DNA of 64,000 nt. It comes from Adiantum capillus-veneris (Eukaryota > Streptophyta > Polypodiopsida > Polypodiales > Pteridaceae). A program made the position numbers and the translations under genes. Of this stretch, positions 1 through 12,121 are shown piece by piece; the first letter of the stretch is position 1, and each line of letters starts with the position of its first letter. The stretch lies in contig CM043960.1 of the NCBI GenBank assembly GCA_014529385.2, positions 31,235,396 to 31,299,395 on the forward strand. The letters are read 5' to 3'. Under the pieces are notes generated by a model. The model was given only the letters and a program-made list of their open reading frames with translations. It did not search any database and was not told where the DNA came from.

Positions 1-180
1 GAGGATAATTTAATGATTCAAGGAGAAAGAGTGTCGGTTGAGCCTAAATCTACTAGCTCGCAAGCATTGGGGCATCAGCCAATGACCCTAAAGCCTATTG
101 CTAAGGAGCCAAAGATATCTGAGATGACTTTAACAGATCTCATCAAGGCCATTCAAGCTCGGGGGGTTCACTATGTGTAA
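1..180 (+). CDS. C-terminal tail of an unknown protein (cut by window edge)
   Basis: Frame 1 is open from the first base to a TAA at 178-180, giving 59 residues that end in ...QARGVHYV. The tail is rich in Lys, Pro and Ser, and I recognise no domain. It could be the end of a retroelement polyprotein, because long AT-rich non-coding DNA follows and a short ORF with a gag-like basic start (2982) comes next. It could equally be a host exon. The start lies outside the window. Confidence 0.35.
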   Translation, partial: EDNLMIQGERVSVEPKSTSSQALGHQPMTLKPIAKEPKISEMTLTDLIKAIQARGVHYV

Positions 181-1410
181 AACTACCATATCACGTACGT
201 TCAAGACATGTTTACAAAACCCCTTATCTGTGAATTTTTTAAGGAATAAATTGTACCCTTTTCTTTTAAAATCTGTAACGTTTTTTCAAATTTGAAAAAT
301 AGTATCCCTTCTCTATATATATTTCTGTAAGTATCAAGAACTTTAAATACCCTTCTGTTGAACTCACGTGATAGGTTACATTTTTCTTAGGTGACCTACC
401 CGGGCATTCAAGAGAAGTCTTAATGTAAGGTTTCCAGTTTCTGAAACCTTAGAAATTTTACAAAGCCATCAAATTAACTTCGTTGTTAAGAAAACACTAT
501 AGAATGATCCAACTACGGCAAATATTGGTATTTTTGGAACCGTAACCAAAGCTTTACTATGGTTAGAATTTTTCAGAACAGAATTCCGATAAAATCTGGA
601 AAAGTTGCGGGCTCTGAAAGGTTACACTATGAATTTAATTAGTTAAGTAAACTGAATGGTTTCAATAATTATTACTGCTAAAGACTTTTTATCCTAAGGT
701 TCTAGAAATTGCAGATATTTCCAGAATTAATCATTAAAAGTCAACAAACTAGCAGAAAATCGATTCTGTGTATCTGCGGGTCTGTGTGGGGTAATGATAA
801 AATTTTCCAGACTAGATTTAGTAGCAGGGGGCGCTTGTGGAGCTATAGGGCTCCCTTGGGATGCAAGTTACTGCCATATTCAGCCAGTGAGTGCCCAGAA
901 ACCTATAAATACGACCCCTTGCTTCACAACTTGGACCAAACTCGGAGTCCTAGCAAAATTCTCTCCGATCTAGAGGGATCTCTACTCAGAAATCACTAGA
1001 GAGCAAAGCTCTAGTTGGTTAATCTACGGTAATTAGCACTAAATCTTTTTAATTAGCAGAATTATGCTAATCTATTTATATTTTCTTAATTAGTTCAATT
1101 AATCAAAAAGATTAAACTTACTTACACTCTAAAACTCTCTCTTAATTCTAAATTCTCTACTAATTATGGAGATTAAGCTTAGGGATACTAATCTAATTGA
1201 TTATTATATTATATTAGGACTGAAATTACTCATTTTAATCATAAATTAATGATAATTATATTGATTAAGCTTAGATAAAGATGAGACCACTATTAGAGCT
1301 GTGTTAAACTATCAATCTGCTAAGAAAATTATCTTTTAAGTTTTTGAATAATTCTTGTAATTATTTAAGCATAATTATATTGTGTTTAAGAGAAATGATC
1401 AAATTAATTC
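181..1410. other. AT-rich non-coding stretch with one TATA-like site
   Basis: I see no convincing gene here. The frame open from 709 to 999 has no recognisable composition or motif. CTATAAATA at 903-911 is a good TATA match and is followed about 30 bases later by a C/A-rich start-like segment, so a promoter, for example inside a degenerate LTR, is possible. This is weak evidence. Confidence 0.3.
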
Positions 1411-2310
1411 AAAAAGCTTGAGATAATTATCAAAGGTTAAATACATTTTAAGAAACCCGGCCTGTGATAATTATCTTAATCTTAGATAATTAGTTTAACT
1501 AATTAACTCAGTAGAAAAACGCTACTTTTAAGGAAAAATAAAAGGGGAAAAATAGCAAACTAATCCAAAAAGCTTTGATATAATTATCAAAGATAAAACA
1601 CATCTTAAAAAACCTGTGATAATTATTTTAATCTCAAATAATTAGTTTAACTAATTATCTCAACAAAAAACCACTATTTTTAAGAGAAAATAAAAGGAGG
1701 AAAATAGCAAATAATCCAAAAAGCTTTGAGATAATTATCCAAGGTAAAATACATCTTAAGAAACCCATGATAGTTATCTTAACCTCAAATAATTAGTTTA
1801 ACTAATTATTTCAATAGAAAAACACTGCTTTTAAGGAAAAATAAAAGGGGAAAAATAGCAAACTAATCCAAAAAGCTTTGAGATAATTTTCAGAGATAAA
1901 ACACGTGATAATTATCTTAACCTCAGATAATTAGTTTAACTAATTATCTCAGCAAAAAAACATTGTTTTTAAGGAAAAATAAAAAGGAGAAAATAGCAAA
2001 CTAATCCAAAAAGCTTTGAGATAATTATGTGAAGTAAAATACATTTTAAAAAACCCATGATAATTATCTTAACCTTAGATATTTAGATTAACTAATTATC
2101 TCAGCAAAAAAACACTATTTTTGAGGAAAAATTAAAGAGAGAAAATAGCAAATTAATCTAAAAAGCTTTAAAGATAATTATCAGAGATAAATTTCATCTT
2201 CAAAAGTTCATGATAATTATCTCTAACCCACAGATAGTTAGTTTACTTAATTATTTCAATAGAAAAACACTATCTTTAAGGAAAAATTAAAGGAGAAAAT
2301 TAGTAAATCA
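1411..2310. repeat. ~150-bp AT-rich tandem satellite, about six copies
   Basis: The landmark AAAAAGCTT(T/G) recurs at 1411, 1567, 1718, 1870, 2008 and 2160, giving periods of 156, 151, 152, 138 and 152 bp. Each unit also carries the dyad GATAATTATC, a TTAGTTTAACTAATTA palindrome, and a polypurine GGAAAAATAAAAGG-type block. Units degrade beyond about 2310, where TGATAATTAT motifs persist to about 2530. Confidence 0.85.
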
Positions 2311-2981
2311 TGTTATATGATTGCATGCTATTTATCAGAGCTACATTATATGATAAAAAGACCGTGATAATTATGTCAAGGTTAGAAAATTAGTATAGAT
2401 GTTTACCTAAGTCAAAATTATTCTAATTTTAACAGATAATTAAAGATGAAAATTAAATAATTGAGTTGTAAAATTATATGATAATTACTAGAGGTCAAAA
2501 ACATCCTTATGTACTTGTGATAATTATACCATAGTTAATTATAAAGGTTAGAAAATTATAATTGACCAAAAGTCCTATTTTTACTAAAAGATTAATTGAA
2601 ATAAATAGACTTTGCGGTAAAAGTTTTTAGGAAAATTATAGTAAGTGTAAACCTGTAATTTAGAGTTGAGGAAATAAAATTTTTATGAGAAAGAAAATAG
2701 AATAAATATTAAGCTCAAAATAAGCAGATTCCAAGCTTAGAATTCGATGGGGAAATTAGAAAAAAGATATAGAAAAATAGGAGAGATTAGAAAACCCTTA
2801 GGGAAGCTGTGGAAAAAGTTATCATGCCTATATAGACAAATAAAAATTACTAGGTCAAGAATTTACCAATTAAGACTATAAATTCAACCTTGGATGGGTT
2901 ACGGTTGAATACAACGGTTAAATCTAGATTTTAAATAATTTACCTAATGATTAGACGTCCTTTTTATAAGGATAAGAAGTT

Positions 2982-3128
2982 ATGGCACCTAAAAGGACCC
3001 GAGTCAATCCTACATCTGATGATGAGGACAAAGCTCTAAAAAGAACTAGAGCGTCGCACGACGATGAAGCTGGGCCTAGTAGTAAGCCTACGAAGGAGAG
3101 TCTTCACGCACCAGAGAGCAGCAGATGA
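2982..3128 (+). CDS. Short basic/acidic ORF, gag-like N-terminus (uncertain)
   Basis: ATG at 2982 opens 48 codons ending in TGA at 3126-3128. The peptide begins MAPKRTRVNP, then has an acidic patch, a second basic patch (KALKRTRA) and a Ser/Pro tail. Such charged starts are common in retroelement Gag and nuclear proteins, but no domain is present. It may be a first exon or a truncated ORF. It ends about 220 bp before the CACTA element at 3351. Confidence 0.25.
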   Translation: MAPKRTRVNPTSDDEDKALKRTRASHDDEAGPSSKPTKESLHAPESSR

Positions 3129-3350
3129 CTGATCAGTTCCCGGTGGGTTTCTATTATTCAATAAAGTCTTTAAATAGTTTAAGTTCTTTTATAAATTAAC
3201 ATTCCATATGTAAGAAGTGAGTAAGAATCAGAAAAGGAATAATTGGTCAAAAACGAAAGGTAACTTCCAAGAAACCAACATGCATTTGTTTATAAAGTAG
3301 AAAGAATTGTTTGGGTTACAGGAAAGATATGATTTATCATCCTTAAGACA

Positions 3351-3541
3351 CACTACAACATAACCCAAAGTTATCGACGCCCGTACCTTTCCACGCGGAT
3401 ATCGACGTTCTTACAGCCCGTCGATATACGCATCGATAAGTGCGTCGATATGGGCGTGGAAATACACGTGGAAGGGCTAAATTTTCCACGCGTATATCGA
3501 CGCTCTTATCAACGCGCATATCGACGCTAAAAAATTGGGGG
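3351..3541. repeat. 5' terminal and subterminal repeats of CACTA element 1
   Basis: Several copies, in both orientations, of a motif close to ATATCGACGC / GCGTCGATAT lie in the first 190 bases behind the CACTA terminus. The same block in reverse complement forms the 52240-52421 end of element 2. In En/Spm such subterminal motifs are transposase-binding sites; binding here is inferred. Confidence 0.8.
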
Positions 3542-3631
3542 GGAAGAGGGGAACCCGCACGTAGGCACCATTTTCGCCCTCAACGTGTGCGCTCAAATAT
3601 TGGCCGAAACCTGTGCAGCACGTATTATGGC

Positions 3632-3636
3632 ACTCT

Positions 3637-3672
<36 letters not shown>

Positions 3673-3674
3673 CA

Positions 3675-3715
<41 letters not shown>

Positions 3716-3742
3716 CATCGTGTGTGTGTGTGTGTGTGTGTA

Positions 3743-3781
<39 letters not shown>

Positions 3782-3805
3782 TGTGTGTGTGTGCACACAC
3801 ACACA

Positions 3806-3840
<35 letters not shown>

Positions 3841-3863
3841 TACACACACACACACACACGATG

Positions 3864-3914
<51 letters not shown>

Positions 3915-3927
3915 GTGTGTGTGTGTA

Positions 3928-3970
<43 letters not shown>

Positions 3971-3998
3971 TAGAGAGAAGTGTGTGTGTGTGTAGGAA

Positions 3999-4055
<57 letters not shown>

Positions 4056-4130
4056 TGTGTGCGTGTAGTAAATCAAAGAGAGAGATAGAGAGAGAAAAAT
4101 GTGTGTAAGAAATTAAAACTAGAGAGAGAG
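3632..4130. repeat. Poly-C run and palindromic compound GA/GT microsatellite
   Basis: A run of about 40 C is followed by alternating blocks of (CT)n, (GT)n, (GA)n and (CA)n. The order of blocks from about 3678 to 3915 is a mirror inverted repeat centred near 3797, where GTGTGTGTG meets CACACACAC. The long apparent reading frames here (poly Ser-Leu, poly Arg-Glu) are artefacts of the repeat. Confidence 0.9.
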
Positions 4131-5055
<925 letters not shown>

Positions 5056-5079
5056 TTTAATTTAATGTGGCTTAAACAG

Positions 5080-7986
5080 GTTGTTGCAGGAGCAACTTCT
5101 CCCGGATGGCAATGAAATGCCCCCCTCCAGGCCAGACACAAAGCAACTATTGACCTCAGTTGGCTTGGACTACAACAAGATTCATGCATGTCCAAATGAT
5201 TGCATTCTTTTTCGCAATGAACTCGTAGATTGTCTGTCGTGTCCTAAGTGCGGAGCAATGCGCTACAAACAAGATGCAGTTGGCGAGACAGTGCCAGCTA
5301 AAGTGTTGTGGCATTTCCCTATTATTCCTAGGATAAAAAGCATGTTTCGTTGTGGTTCCATTGCAAAGTTGATGCGGTGGCATTCTACAAATAGATCCAC
5401 TGATGCAACATTTAGGGTGCCCGCTGATTCAAAGACCTGGAGGCACATTGAAGATACCTGGCTACATTTTAAGAGTGAACCACGCAATTTGCGTTTGGGC
5501 ATGGCAATGGATGGAGTCAATCCATTGAGCTTGAGAAGCTCGTCATGGAGCACTTGGCCTGTGTGCCTTATCAATTACAACCTCTCGCTGTGGCTTGCCA
5601 TCAAGAAGGGTCATTTGATATTAAGCTTGATTGTACCTGGTAAGTTCAAGGAAAAAAACATGAAGTTCAAGGCAAAAGACATGGATGTTCATCTAGCTCC
5701 ACTAGTTGACGAGCTCCAGGAGTTATGGCATGGGATCGACATAGCAGATGCGGTTGAACCAGTAGGAGAACAGCATGCAAGGATCCATGGACTTCTTATG
5801 TGGACTATGCATGATTGGCCACGATACGGAGAAGCCTCTGGTAATGGTTCTTGATTTACAAAATTCGCTATTCGCAAGCACTTTGCCTTGGCCTAATTCA
5901 TGCTTTAATATATGCAGGGCTAACAACTTCGAGATACAATGCATGTCCAATTTGCGGGAAGTCTTTGGATGTGCGTTATTCTGCCTCTCTTCTAAAGACA
6001 ATTTATCAAGGCCACCACTGTTATCTTTCAGATGGCCATCACTTGCGCGAAGGTCAACTTGGTCGTGTCAAATGTCGTCCTATGCATGTACAAGAGTGGC
6101 GTCACCGATAGGAGCAACATGAGGGGCAACCTCTTCCAGGAATGAAATGTTTGTCCATTCTCCATATGTTATCGTACTGGGGTGATCTACTAATTAACCA
6201 TTTGCTGGATCCAATGCATATATTCAAGAATGTGGGAGAGCTCCTCTGGAAGACAATCATGGGAATGAAAGACAATCGAGCTTCACGAGATGATTTGCAG
6301 TCAGTTGGAAAGATGCCAGAGCTGTGGTCTTTCACCAATGCAGCTGGCCAAACAAAACTTCCAAGAGCGCCATGGGTATTGCTAAAAAACGAACAGAGAC
6401 AAGTTAAAAGGGTGATTTCAAAGTTCAGGACGCCAACAGGATATATGCGATGTCTCAAGACAGCATTCACCCGTGACGATCAACTGTCAGGACTGAAATC
6501 GCACGACTGGCATAAGTTCTTGCAATTCATTCTTCCAATTGAGATCAAGGCGTGTTTAATGGAGGAAGTGTGGACCTGCATATACAAGATTTCAGAGCTA
6601 GTGCGGTGGATCTCTTCGAAGGAGATACGGGAGGAATCTATTGCAGTCGCAAGGGCTAACTCCATTGAGGCACTTTGCATGATTGAGAAGTATCTACCCA
6701 CGAGTTGCCTAACTATCCAAATGCACTTGCTCGTCCATGTAGTAGATGAGGTTGTAGTGGCAGGTACAGTCCACATCCGTTGGATGTTCTTTCTAGAGTG
6801 GTTCATGAAAACACTTAAGAGTTTTGTTCGCCAAAAAGCGCCTCCAGAGGGGAGCATGGCAGAAGGATGGCTGGTGCAAGAGTCTCTTGTATTGACGACC
6901 GAACTTCTATCCGTTTCTGACCCAGAAATGCGTCGACTGTGGAGCGATAAGGAGGATGCAAGACTGGTGGGAGAGGAGCCGCAAGGGCAAGGGGTGCCGA
7001 AGAAAATGAACGACGCCATGCGAGAAAAGATCATGAAGTTCTGTATACTAAATTTAGCGTCGATGCAAAAATGGCTTGAAAGGTACGAAGAAGAGAAAGA
7101 GAGACGCAATAGGGAGCGACAAGATTTCAGGCGAAGCCGAACGACTAGAGGCTTACCCTTGCCAGACTATCTCGCTCCTCTACCTAAATTCCCTACAATG
7201 GCATGGTTGGACAAGACAGTGAGAGAAGCTCGACAGATCAGAGAACCCATATCTCTAGAAGAGGAAGATCTGGCTATTGGATGTGATTGGAAGTATCATA
7301 CATACATGGCAGTGTGGTCGCATGGAAAGCATTTCAGAACACAACAAATTGACAGCAGAAGAAACACGTTTGACAGTGGGGTAATGGTTAGTTTCATGCA
7401 AAAGAGCAGGGCCAGTGCTAGAGACACGAATGAGAGCACTAGCAACCTGGATTACTGTGGTCTGGTGTCACATATCCTGAAAGTAAGCTTCTGGCGGTTT
7501 GAGATGTTTTTGTTGGATGTGAAGTGGTTCAAGGTGATTACTTCTGGTCGCAATGCAACGGTACGCAGAGATGGAAACAAACTTGTGCAAATAGATTCTA
7601 CAAAGGTTTGGACAGATGCGAGTGACACATTTGCTCTCCCCGAACATTGCGAGCAAGTGGTCTTTGTACCGGACCCTCGAAAGCGACAATGGTGGTTTGT
7701 GGTTGAGGTTGCTCCAAGAAATAAACAAGTATTTGAAGGGCAAGAGCTCCTGGAGGAAAGTCAGTCAGATGACGTCCATACTACTGTGACATTAGATGAG
7801 ATGGACGAAGGTATGGCAGAGGAAGCTGACAGATATACGAGGGATGATGCAGACCAGGAAGAATTGACACTTGTAGATGAAGATGCAATGGATGAAGACA
7901 ATCTGCCAGAACGAGTTGGGGCAGAGTTATGTTTGCAATTAGAGATAGACGATGATACGGTGCAAGATCTTATCGATGATGCCTGA
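5080..7986 (+). pseudogene. CACTA transposase (tnp2-like; Transposase_21/DUF4218/DUF4216), 5' exon lost
   Basis: Catalyses excision and integration of CACTA elements in the nucleus in this family. The first surviving exon starts after the acceptor AAACAG at 5079 and ends at the donor GTAATG (5841). A 77-bp intron leads to exon 5918-7986, and the frames join correctly. Visible blocks are a zinc-like CPNDC...CPKCG cluster near the start, the Transposase_21 segment MAMDGVNP that should supply the first catalytic Asp, NACPICGKS, LLDPMHIFKN with a later Asp, the DUF4218 hallmark PPEGSMAEGWLVQE, and a DUF4216-like FLLDVKWFKV...VVFVPDP block. An acidic tail ends in TGA. It lacks the N-terminal TAM-like exon and has an in-frame TAG at 6109-6111, so it is a broken gene. 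The family assignment is secure. Confidence 0.93.
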
Positions 7987-8108
7987 CTCGTCGAGGCATA
8001 GGCTTGTAAGTGTCTGTGTGAAGACGTTGATTTAAAGTTAAGCTTAAAGATAATTTAAACAATTGTGTTCTGACGCTTTATTTTACTTTCTTTGTGCACG
8101 ACTTTAGT

Positions 8109-9250
8109 ATGGCAGACCTCTTTCTAGATCCCGCTTCTATGAGTGCAGATGCATTCATGGGCTTCATCACACGGATGACGCCTGCTCAGATGGTAGAGGC
8201 TTCTCAGTACTGGGTAGCTAGAGGCACGGGTACTACGCCTACGGGATTCACACCCGAGGGTCCGACGCTTAGGGGGGGGGGGATGCCTATGGGGGACGGG
8301 GGGACTCCTATGGGTACGACGCCTGCTTCTCCCATCATGGCCGCTTCGACACCTAGGGGTGGGGCAGAGGCGGGTACGTCCTCATCTTCGCAACACATGC
8401 GCACTCGCTGATCTCGGTGATCATTACGTCGAGGTGGTGGTTGCTGTGGAGGAGGGTCCACAGATGCTTAGACCACTCCTCGCTCACGACCTCCATCCTA
8501 CCCAGGCACACCTCTCGACACACCTCTTGGCACACCTCGGACACCTTGGGGGACACACGATCCTAGTGCCTCCAAGCTCTATACTGTACGAGAAAATGGT
8601 TCTGTTGACATGGATAGAGTCGGGACTGAGATGAGACAGCGGATTCGCCAGCTCGCGGAGCTGCGGTTTTCGACTAACATTCTGATGCCTTGGCTTGAGC
8701 AGGATGAGGACAAAGTCAGTTACATAGTGGAGACCATCCTGAGAGAGTACCAGCCTGCTCCGAGTTCAAAGGCTGTTCCGAGGAGGTGGATCCAGGGTGT
8801 TGTATGGGACACCGTGAAACATCGACGAGATGCAGCTCAGAAGGCTTTCAGGACCGGCTCACCGAAGCCTTCGGGCATCCCACACGAGACGTGGCTTCAG
8901 ATAAGAGAGGATGAGCGGACAGCGGACACGCGGTTCAGACAGCAGCATGAGGCCGTGCAGATATGACAGATGACCATGGGGACATCTCATTTTGGCAGCG
9001 GGGGCTTTGACACCTTTTGCTATGAGTTTGTGAGTTTCTAATCCAATCTTAACTATGGCATTTTTTAAAATGCGATGAATCATGTATTCTTATTACTTTG
9101 ATTTTTGTATAAACGCAGAATCTTGTGATGCATCGAGCCCCGACACGCCAGGAGGATTCAGATGGATGTCGCAGAGGTATCTATGAAGTATTGAATGATC
9201 TTGATGCTTCAAGAGAGCCTGTAGACTGGGAGGCCGTAGAGTCTCGTTGA
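8109..9250 (+). pseudogene. Second CACTA gene, tnpA-like (Transposase_24-type) remnant
   Basis: It begins with ATG at 8109 (MADLFLDPASMSAD), 123 bp after the tnp2 stop. A Gly/Met/Thr-rich low-complexity stretch follows, then a frame change near 8410. The conserved core KLYTVRENGSVDMDR lies near 8574-8620, with MRQRIRQLAELRF and a Trp-rich QGVVWDTVKHRR segment after it. An intron (8-base donor GTGAGTTT at 9030, acceptor ACGCAG ending 9118) leads to a last exon 9119-9250. There is also an in-frame TGA near 8964. In plants the paired second CACTA gene encodes a DNA-binding partner that recognises subterminal repeats; that role is inferred from position and from the conserved core. Confidence 0.75.
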
Positions 9251-9429
9251 TCGCTTGAAGTGAGACGTTAATATGACATAGTTGATTTAATTAAGTAAGT
9301 ATATGTGAAGTAATATCAATACTAATTTTGTGAGTTGTCCTATGTGCAGGTTGTGACGCCTAGCCATCAGTGGACCGGATTTCATATATATGCTTTGTGA
9401 GACACAGACACGCTTCTGTGTCTCTTTTT

Positions 9430-9760
9430 TGTATACACATATATGGTTATGGTTATTGTTCAGACAGTTATTGTTTTCCTTATGGTTATGATTATTGTCA
9501 TTGTCATTGTATAGACATGGTTATTTCTCCTATTCTTGTATAGACATAGTTATGGTTCAGGTTTTGTTTATGGTTATGTTTAACTTTCTGGTTATGCTTA
9601 TGGTTATTGTTAATTTTGTTTATGATTATGGTTATCTACATTATGGTTTTGATCAAAGTGGTTATGGCCGGTTATGGTTATAATTTGGTTATGGTTTTGC
9701 ACAAATTAAGTTCCTTATGGCTATGCTTTTAAGTTGGTACGGTTATGGTTTTGCCCAAAG
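9430..9760. repeat. GGTTAT-rich hexamer-like array in the CACTA 3' region
   Basis: Irregular repetition of (A)TGGTTATGGTTAT-type units. The same array in reverse complement lies at about 11090-11400, the 3' region of element 2. It is therefore an ancestral part of the CACTA family rather than a local expansion. Confidence 0.8.
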
Positions 9761-10059
9761 TTCATTTCATTTCTTTCATTGGCCTTAAATCTCATGTGAG
9801 ATCCTACATGGATAGCATGTAGGAGGCGTATACATGATATGGTTTTTTTTGAAAAGTTTATGTAAAAACGAAGGGAACTCTGCCGAAATTTCTGTGGGAG
9901 CATGGTTGATTTTGGTGTTGCTCGCTTTCTTGAGCAGAGGACAGGCAGTCTGGTTGTGGCTGTGTCCATCGTTTCATTGGGTACAAACCAAGCTGCCTGT
10001 CCTCTGCCCAAGAAAAAAAAATTCTGTTATGGTCGTCGCTATGCCCATCGCTAAAGTCA

Positions 10060-10200
10060 TCGCTAAGATCGTTGGAATATGCGTCGATTAAAGTACCTTT
10101 CGACGCGCATATCGACGCATCGTAGGGACACGTATATCGACGGTCATAGTGACGGAATGTGTTGATATGCGCGTCGAAGGTTCCCTTTTTTGTTGTAGTG
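10060..10200. repeat. 3' terminal and subterminal repeats of CACTA element 1
   Basis: Motifs such as ACGCGCATATCGACGCATCG and CGTATATCGACGG repeat before the terminal TTGTTGTAGTG. Beyond the first ten bases this 3' terminus differs from the 5' terminus, which lets element orientation be read from the ends. Confidence 0.8.
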
Positions 10201-10605
10201 ACAACTTGTCTCAAGACACCTCCGACTCCTTGGTATGAATTGATGATAATGATGGCTTTCCAGCCACCACAGATAAGTCGGTTACCCCCATGAACGATGA
10301 GTTTCTACTCCGTTTCATGTCTTGATGTTTCTACATAAGTTAGGATACCATTTTTATCCTAGGGGAGCCGCCCGGTTGTATGGGCAACTGGTTTGGTGTA
10401 TGGGCACCCAGAAGCTTGGGTAGCGGTTTATCCACTCCGACTGTGTTTTTTCTACTATTAATTTGCCGCTAGCTCTAACCTAACCTATAACATAAACCTA
10501 ACCTAACTTAATGTAACCTAAACCTAACCTAACCGAAGTCCCTTTGCCTTTTAGAAGTACACGAGTCATTTTTGAAGTCCGATTGTATTTTTTCTACTAT
10601 TAATT
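10201..10605. repeat. Tandem-repeat spacer with CCTAA-type runs
   Basis: Units contain a CTAACCTAACC block, then GAAGTCC...TTTTAGAAGTACACGAGTCAT, then TTTTTTCTACTATTAATT. The second unit is interrupted by element 2 after TATTAATT. The remainder (TGACGCTAGCTCTAACCTAACC) resumes at 52425. No gene is seen. Confidence 0.85.
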
Positions 10606-11421
10606 CACTACAACAAAAAAAGGTGTTATCGACGTATATAGCGACGCTTTATGTTGCTATCTGCATCCCTGTAAAATTATCGCAAATAGCATCGATATAA
10701 GCGTGGAAAGGCTTTATTTGCGATGCAGATAGCGACGCGTATATAGACGCATTTATAAAAGATGATAGCGACGCAGATTCCGATGGAAGTATAGATGCGG
10801 ATATCGAAGCGTATATCGATGACCATAACAGAAAAAAAAAATCTTGGACAGAGGATAGGTAGCCTGGCCTGTGCCCAGTGAAAAGATGGACACAGCCACC
10901 ACAGCCAGACTTCCTGCCCTCTGCACAAGAAAGCGAGCAACACCAAAATTAACCGTGCTCCGGTCCCACAGAAATTTCGATAGAGTTCCCTTCGTTTTTA
11001 CATAAACTTTTCAAAAAAAATCATATCATGTATACGCCTCCTATATGCTATCCATGTAGGATCTCACATGAGATTTAAGACCAATGACCATAACGAACCA
11101 TAACCATAACTTAAAAGCATAACCATAATGAACCATAACCATAACTTAAAACCATAACCGGCCATAACCACTTTGATCAAAACCATAATGCAGATAACCA
11201 TAACCATAAACAAAATTAACAATAACCATAAGTATAACCAGAAAGTTAAACATAACCATAAACAAAAACTGAACCATAACTATGTCTATACAAGAATAGG
11301 AGAAATAACCGTGTCTATACAATGACAACGACAATAACCATAACCATAAGGAAAACAATAACTGTCTGAACAATAACCATAACCATATATATATATGTCT
11401 ATACAAAAAAGAGACACAGAA
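10606..11421 (-). repeat. 3' region of CACTA element 2
   Basis: Subterminal repeats (ATAGCGACGC, GATATCGAAGCG and similar) are followed by the ATAACCATAACC array. The whole block aligns in reverse complement with 9405-10200 of element 1 and stops exactly where CACTAGGAAAAAAATGG begins at 11422. No gene is present. Confidence 0.85.
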
Positions 11422-12121
11422 CACTAGGAAAAAAATGGACTCTCCATGGGCCTTGTAAGAATCCCTAATTTAAAGGAAGCCTGCCAAGATTAAGGGGGAC
11501 AAAGGTTTTGAATGGGGCTATTTTGGTAGGGTCTCCTCCATCTTTGACCCCTAAAAAGTTATGGGGAAGGGGGGGGGGGGGGGGGGGGGGGGTAACCATT
11601 TAAAAAGTAGGGAAGGGGGGGATAAACCATTTGAAAAGTAGGAGGGTAGGGGGTCTTCTCTCTCTAGCTTTTTGGCCAACTTGTAAGTGGCCTCTTAACT
11701 CTCCCATGCCACCTAAGCAAATCCGTGGGTCAAAGAGGTAAAAAACATGACTTTTTTCAAAAACTTTCAAAAAAACTCTATTCCCCCCTAAAAAGTACCC
11801 CCAACATATACACATAATAAAAAAAAGATTTTTAAGTTAAATTACTCATAATTCAACATTTTTTGACTCCCTCCAAAACTTTTAGGAAATTTCTCCCAAA
11901 ATTGAAAACTTTCCCTCCTAATCTAAGCTCCTCTCCTACACCCATCCCCCTTGCACCTGCACCTGCTGCTGCACCTACACACCCATCTCTCCATCCTTCA
12001 AGCTCCATCTCTCCATCCTACAAGCTCTATCTCTCCATCCTTCAAGCTCCATCTCTCTATCCTACAATGCCTCTTGACGATGGACCAATGTCCTAGAAAG
12101 CTCTTCACGCGGTAGGTCTCC
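11422..12121. other. Left end of the compound insertion, leader DNA
   Basis: Contains the CACTAGG terminus, a poly-G run at about 11570-11592, duplicated AACCATTT(G/A)AAAAGTAGG segments, and a short tandem array of (AAGCTCCATCTCTCCATCCTTC)-like units at about 11998-12066. A ten-codon ORF at 12067 is too short to be more than a possible leader peptide. Confidence 0.6.

Noticed and set aside
709-999. 96-codon open frame near the TATA-like site
   Set aside because: No domain, no conserved partner in the window, and it overlaps the TATA-like box; most likely chance.
3440-4076. Long open frames of poly Ser-Leu, Arg-Glu and Val-Cys on both strands
   Set aside because: They are translations of GA/GT microsatellites, open in nearly every frame, with no start context or conserved sequence. 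The same applies near 4518-5195, 34900-35740, 40390-41530, 51760-52070 and 58330-58610.
8204-8461. Minus-strand Pro-rich frame over the tnpA-like gene
   Set aside because: It is the shadow of the Gly-rich plus-strand segment; the plus-strand core continues with conserved residues.
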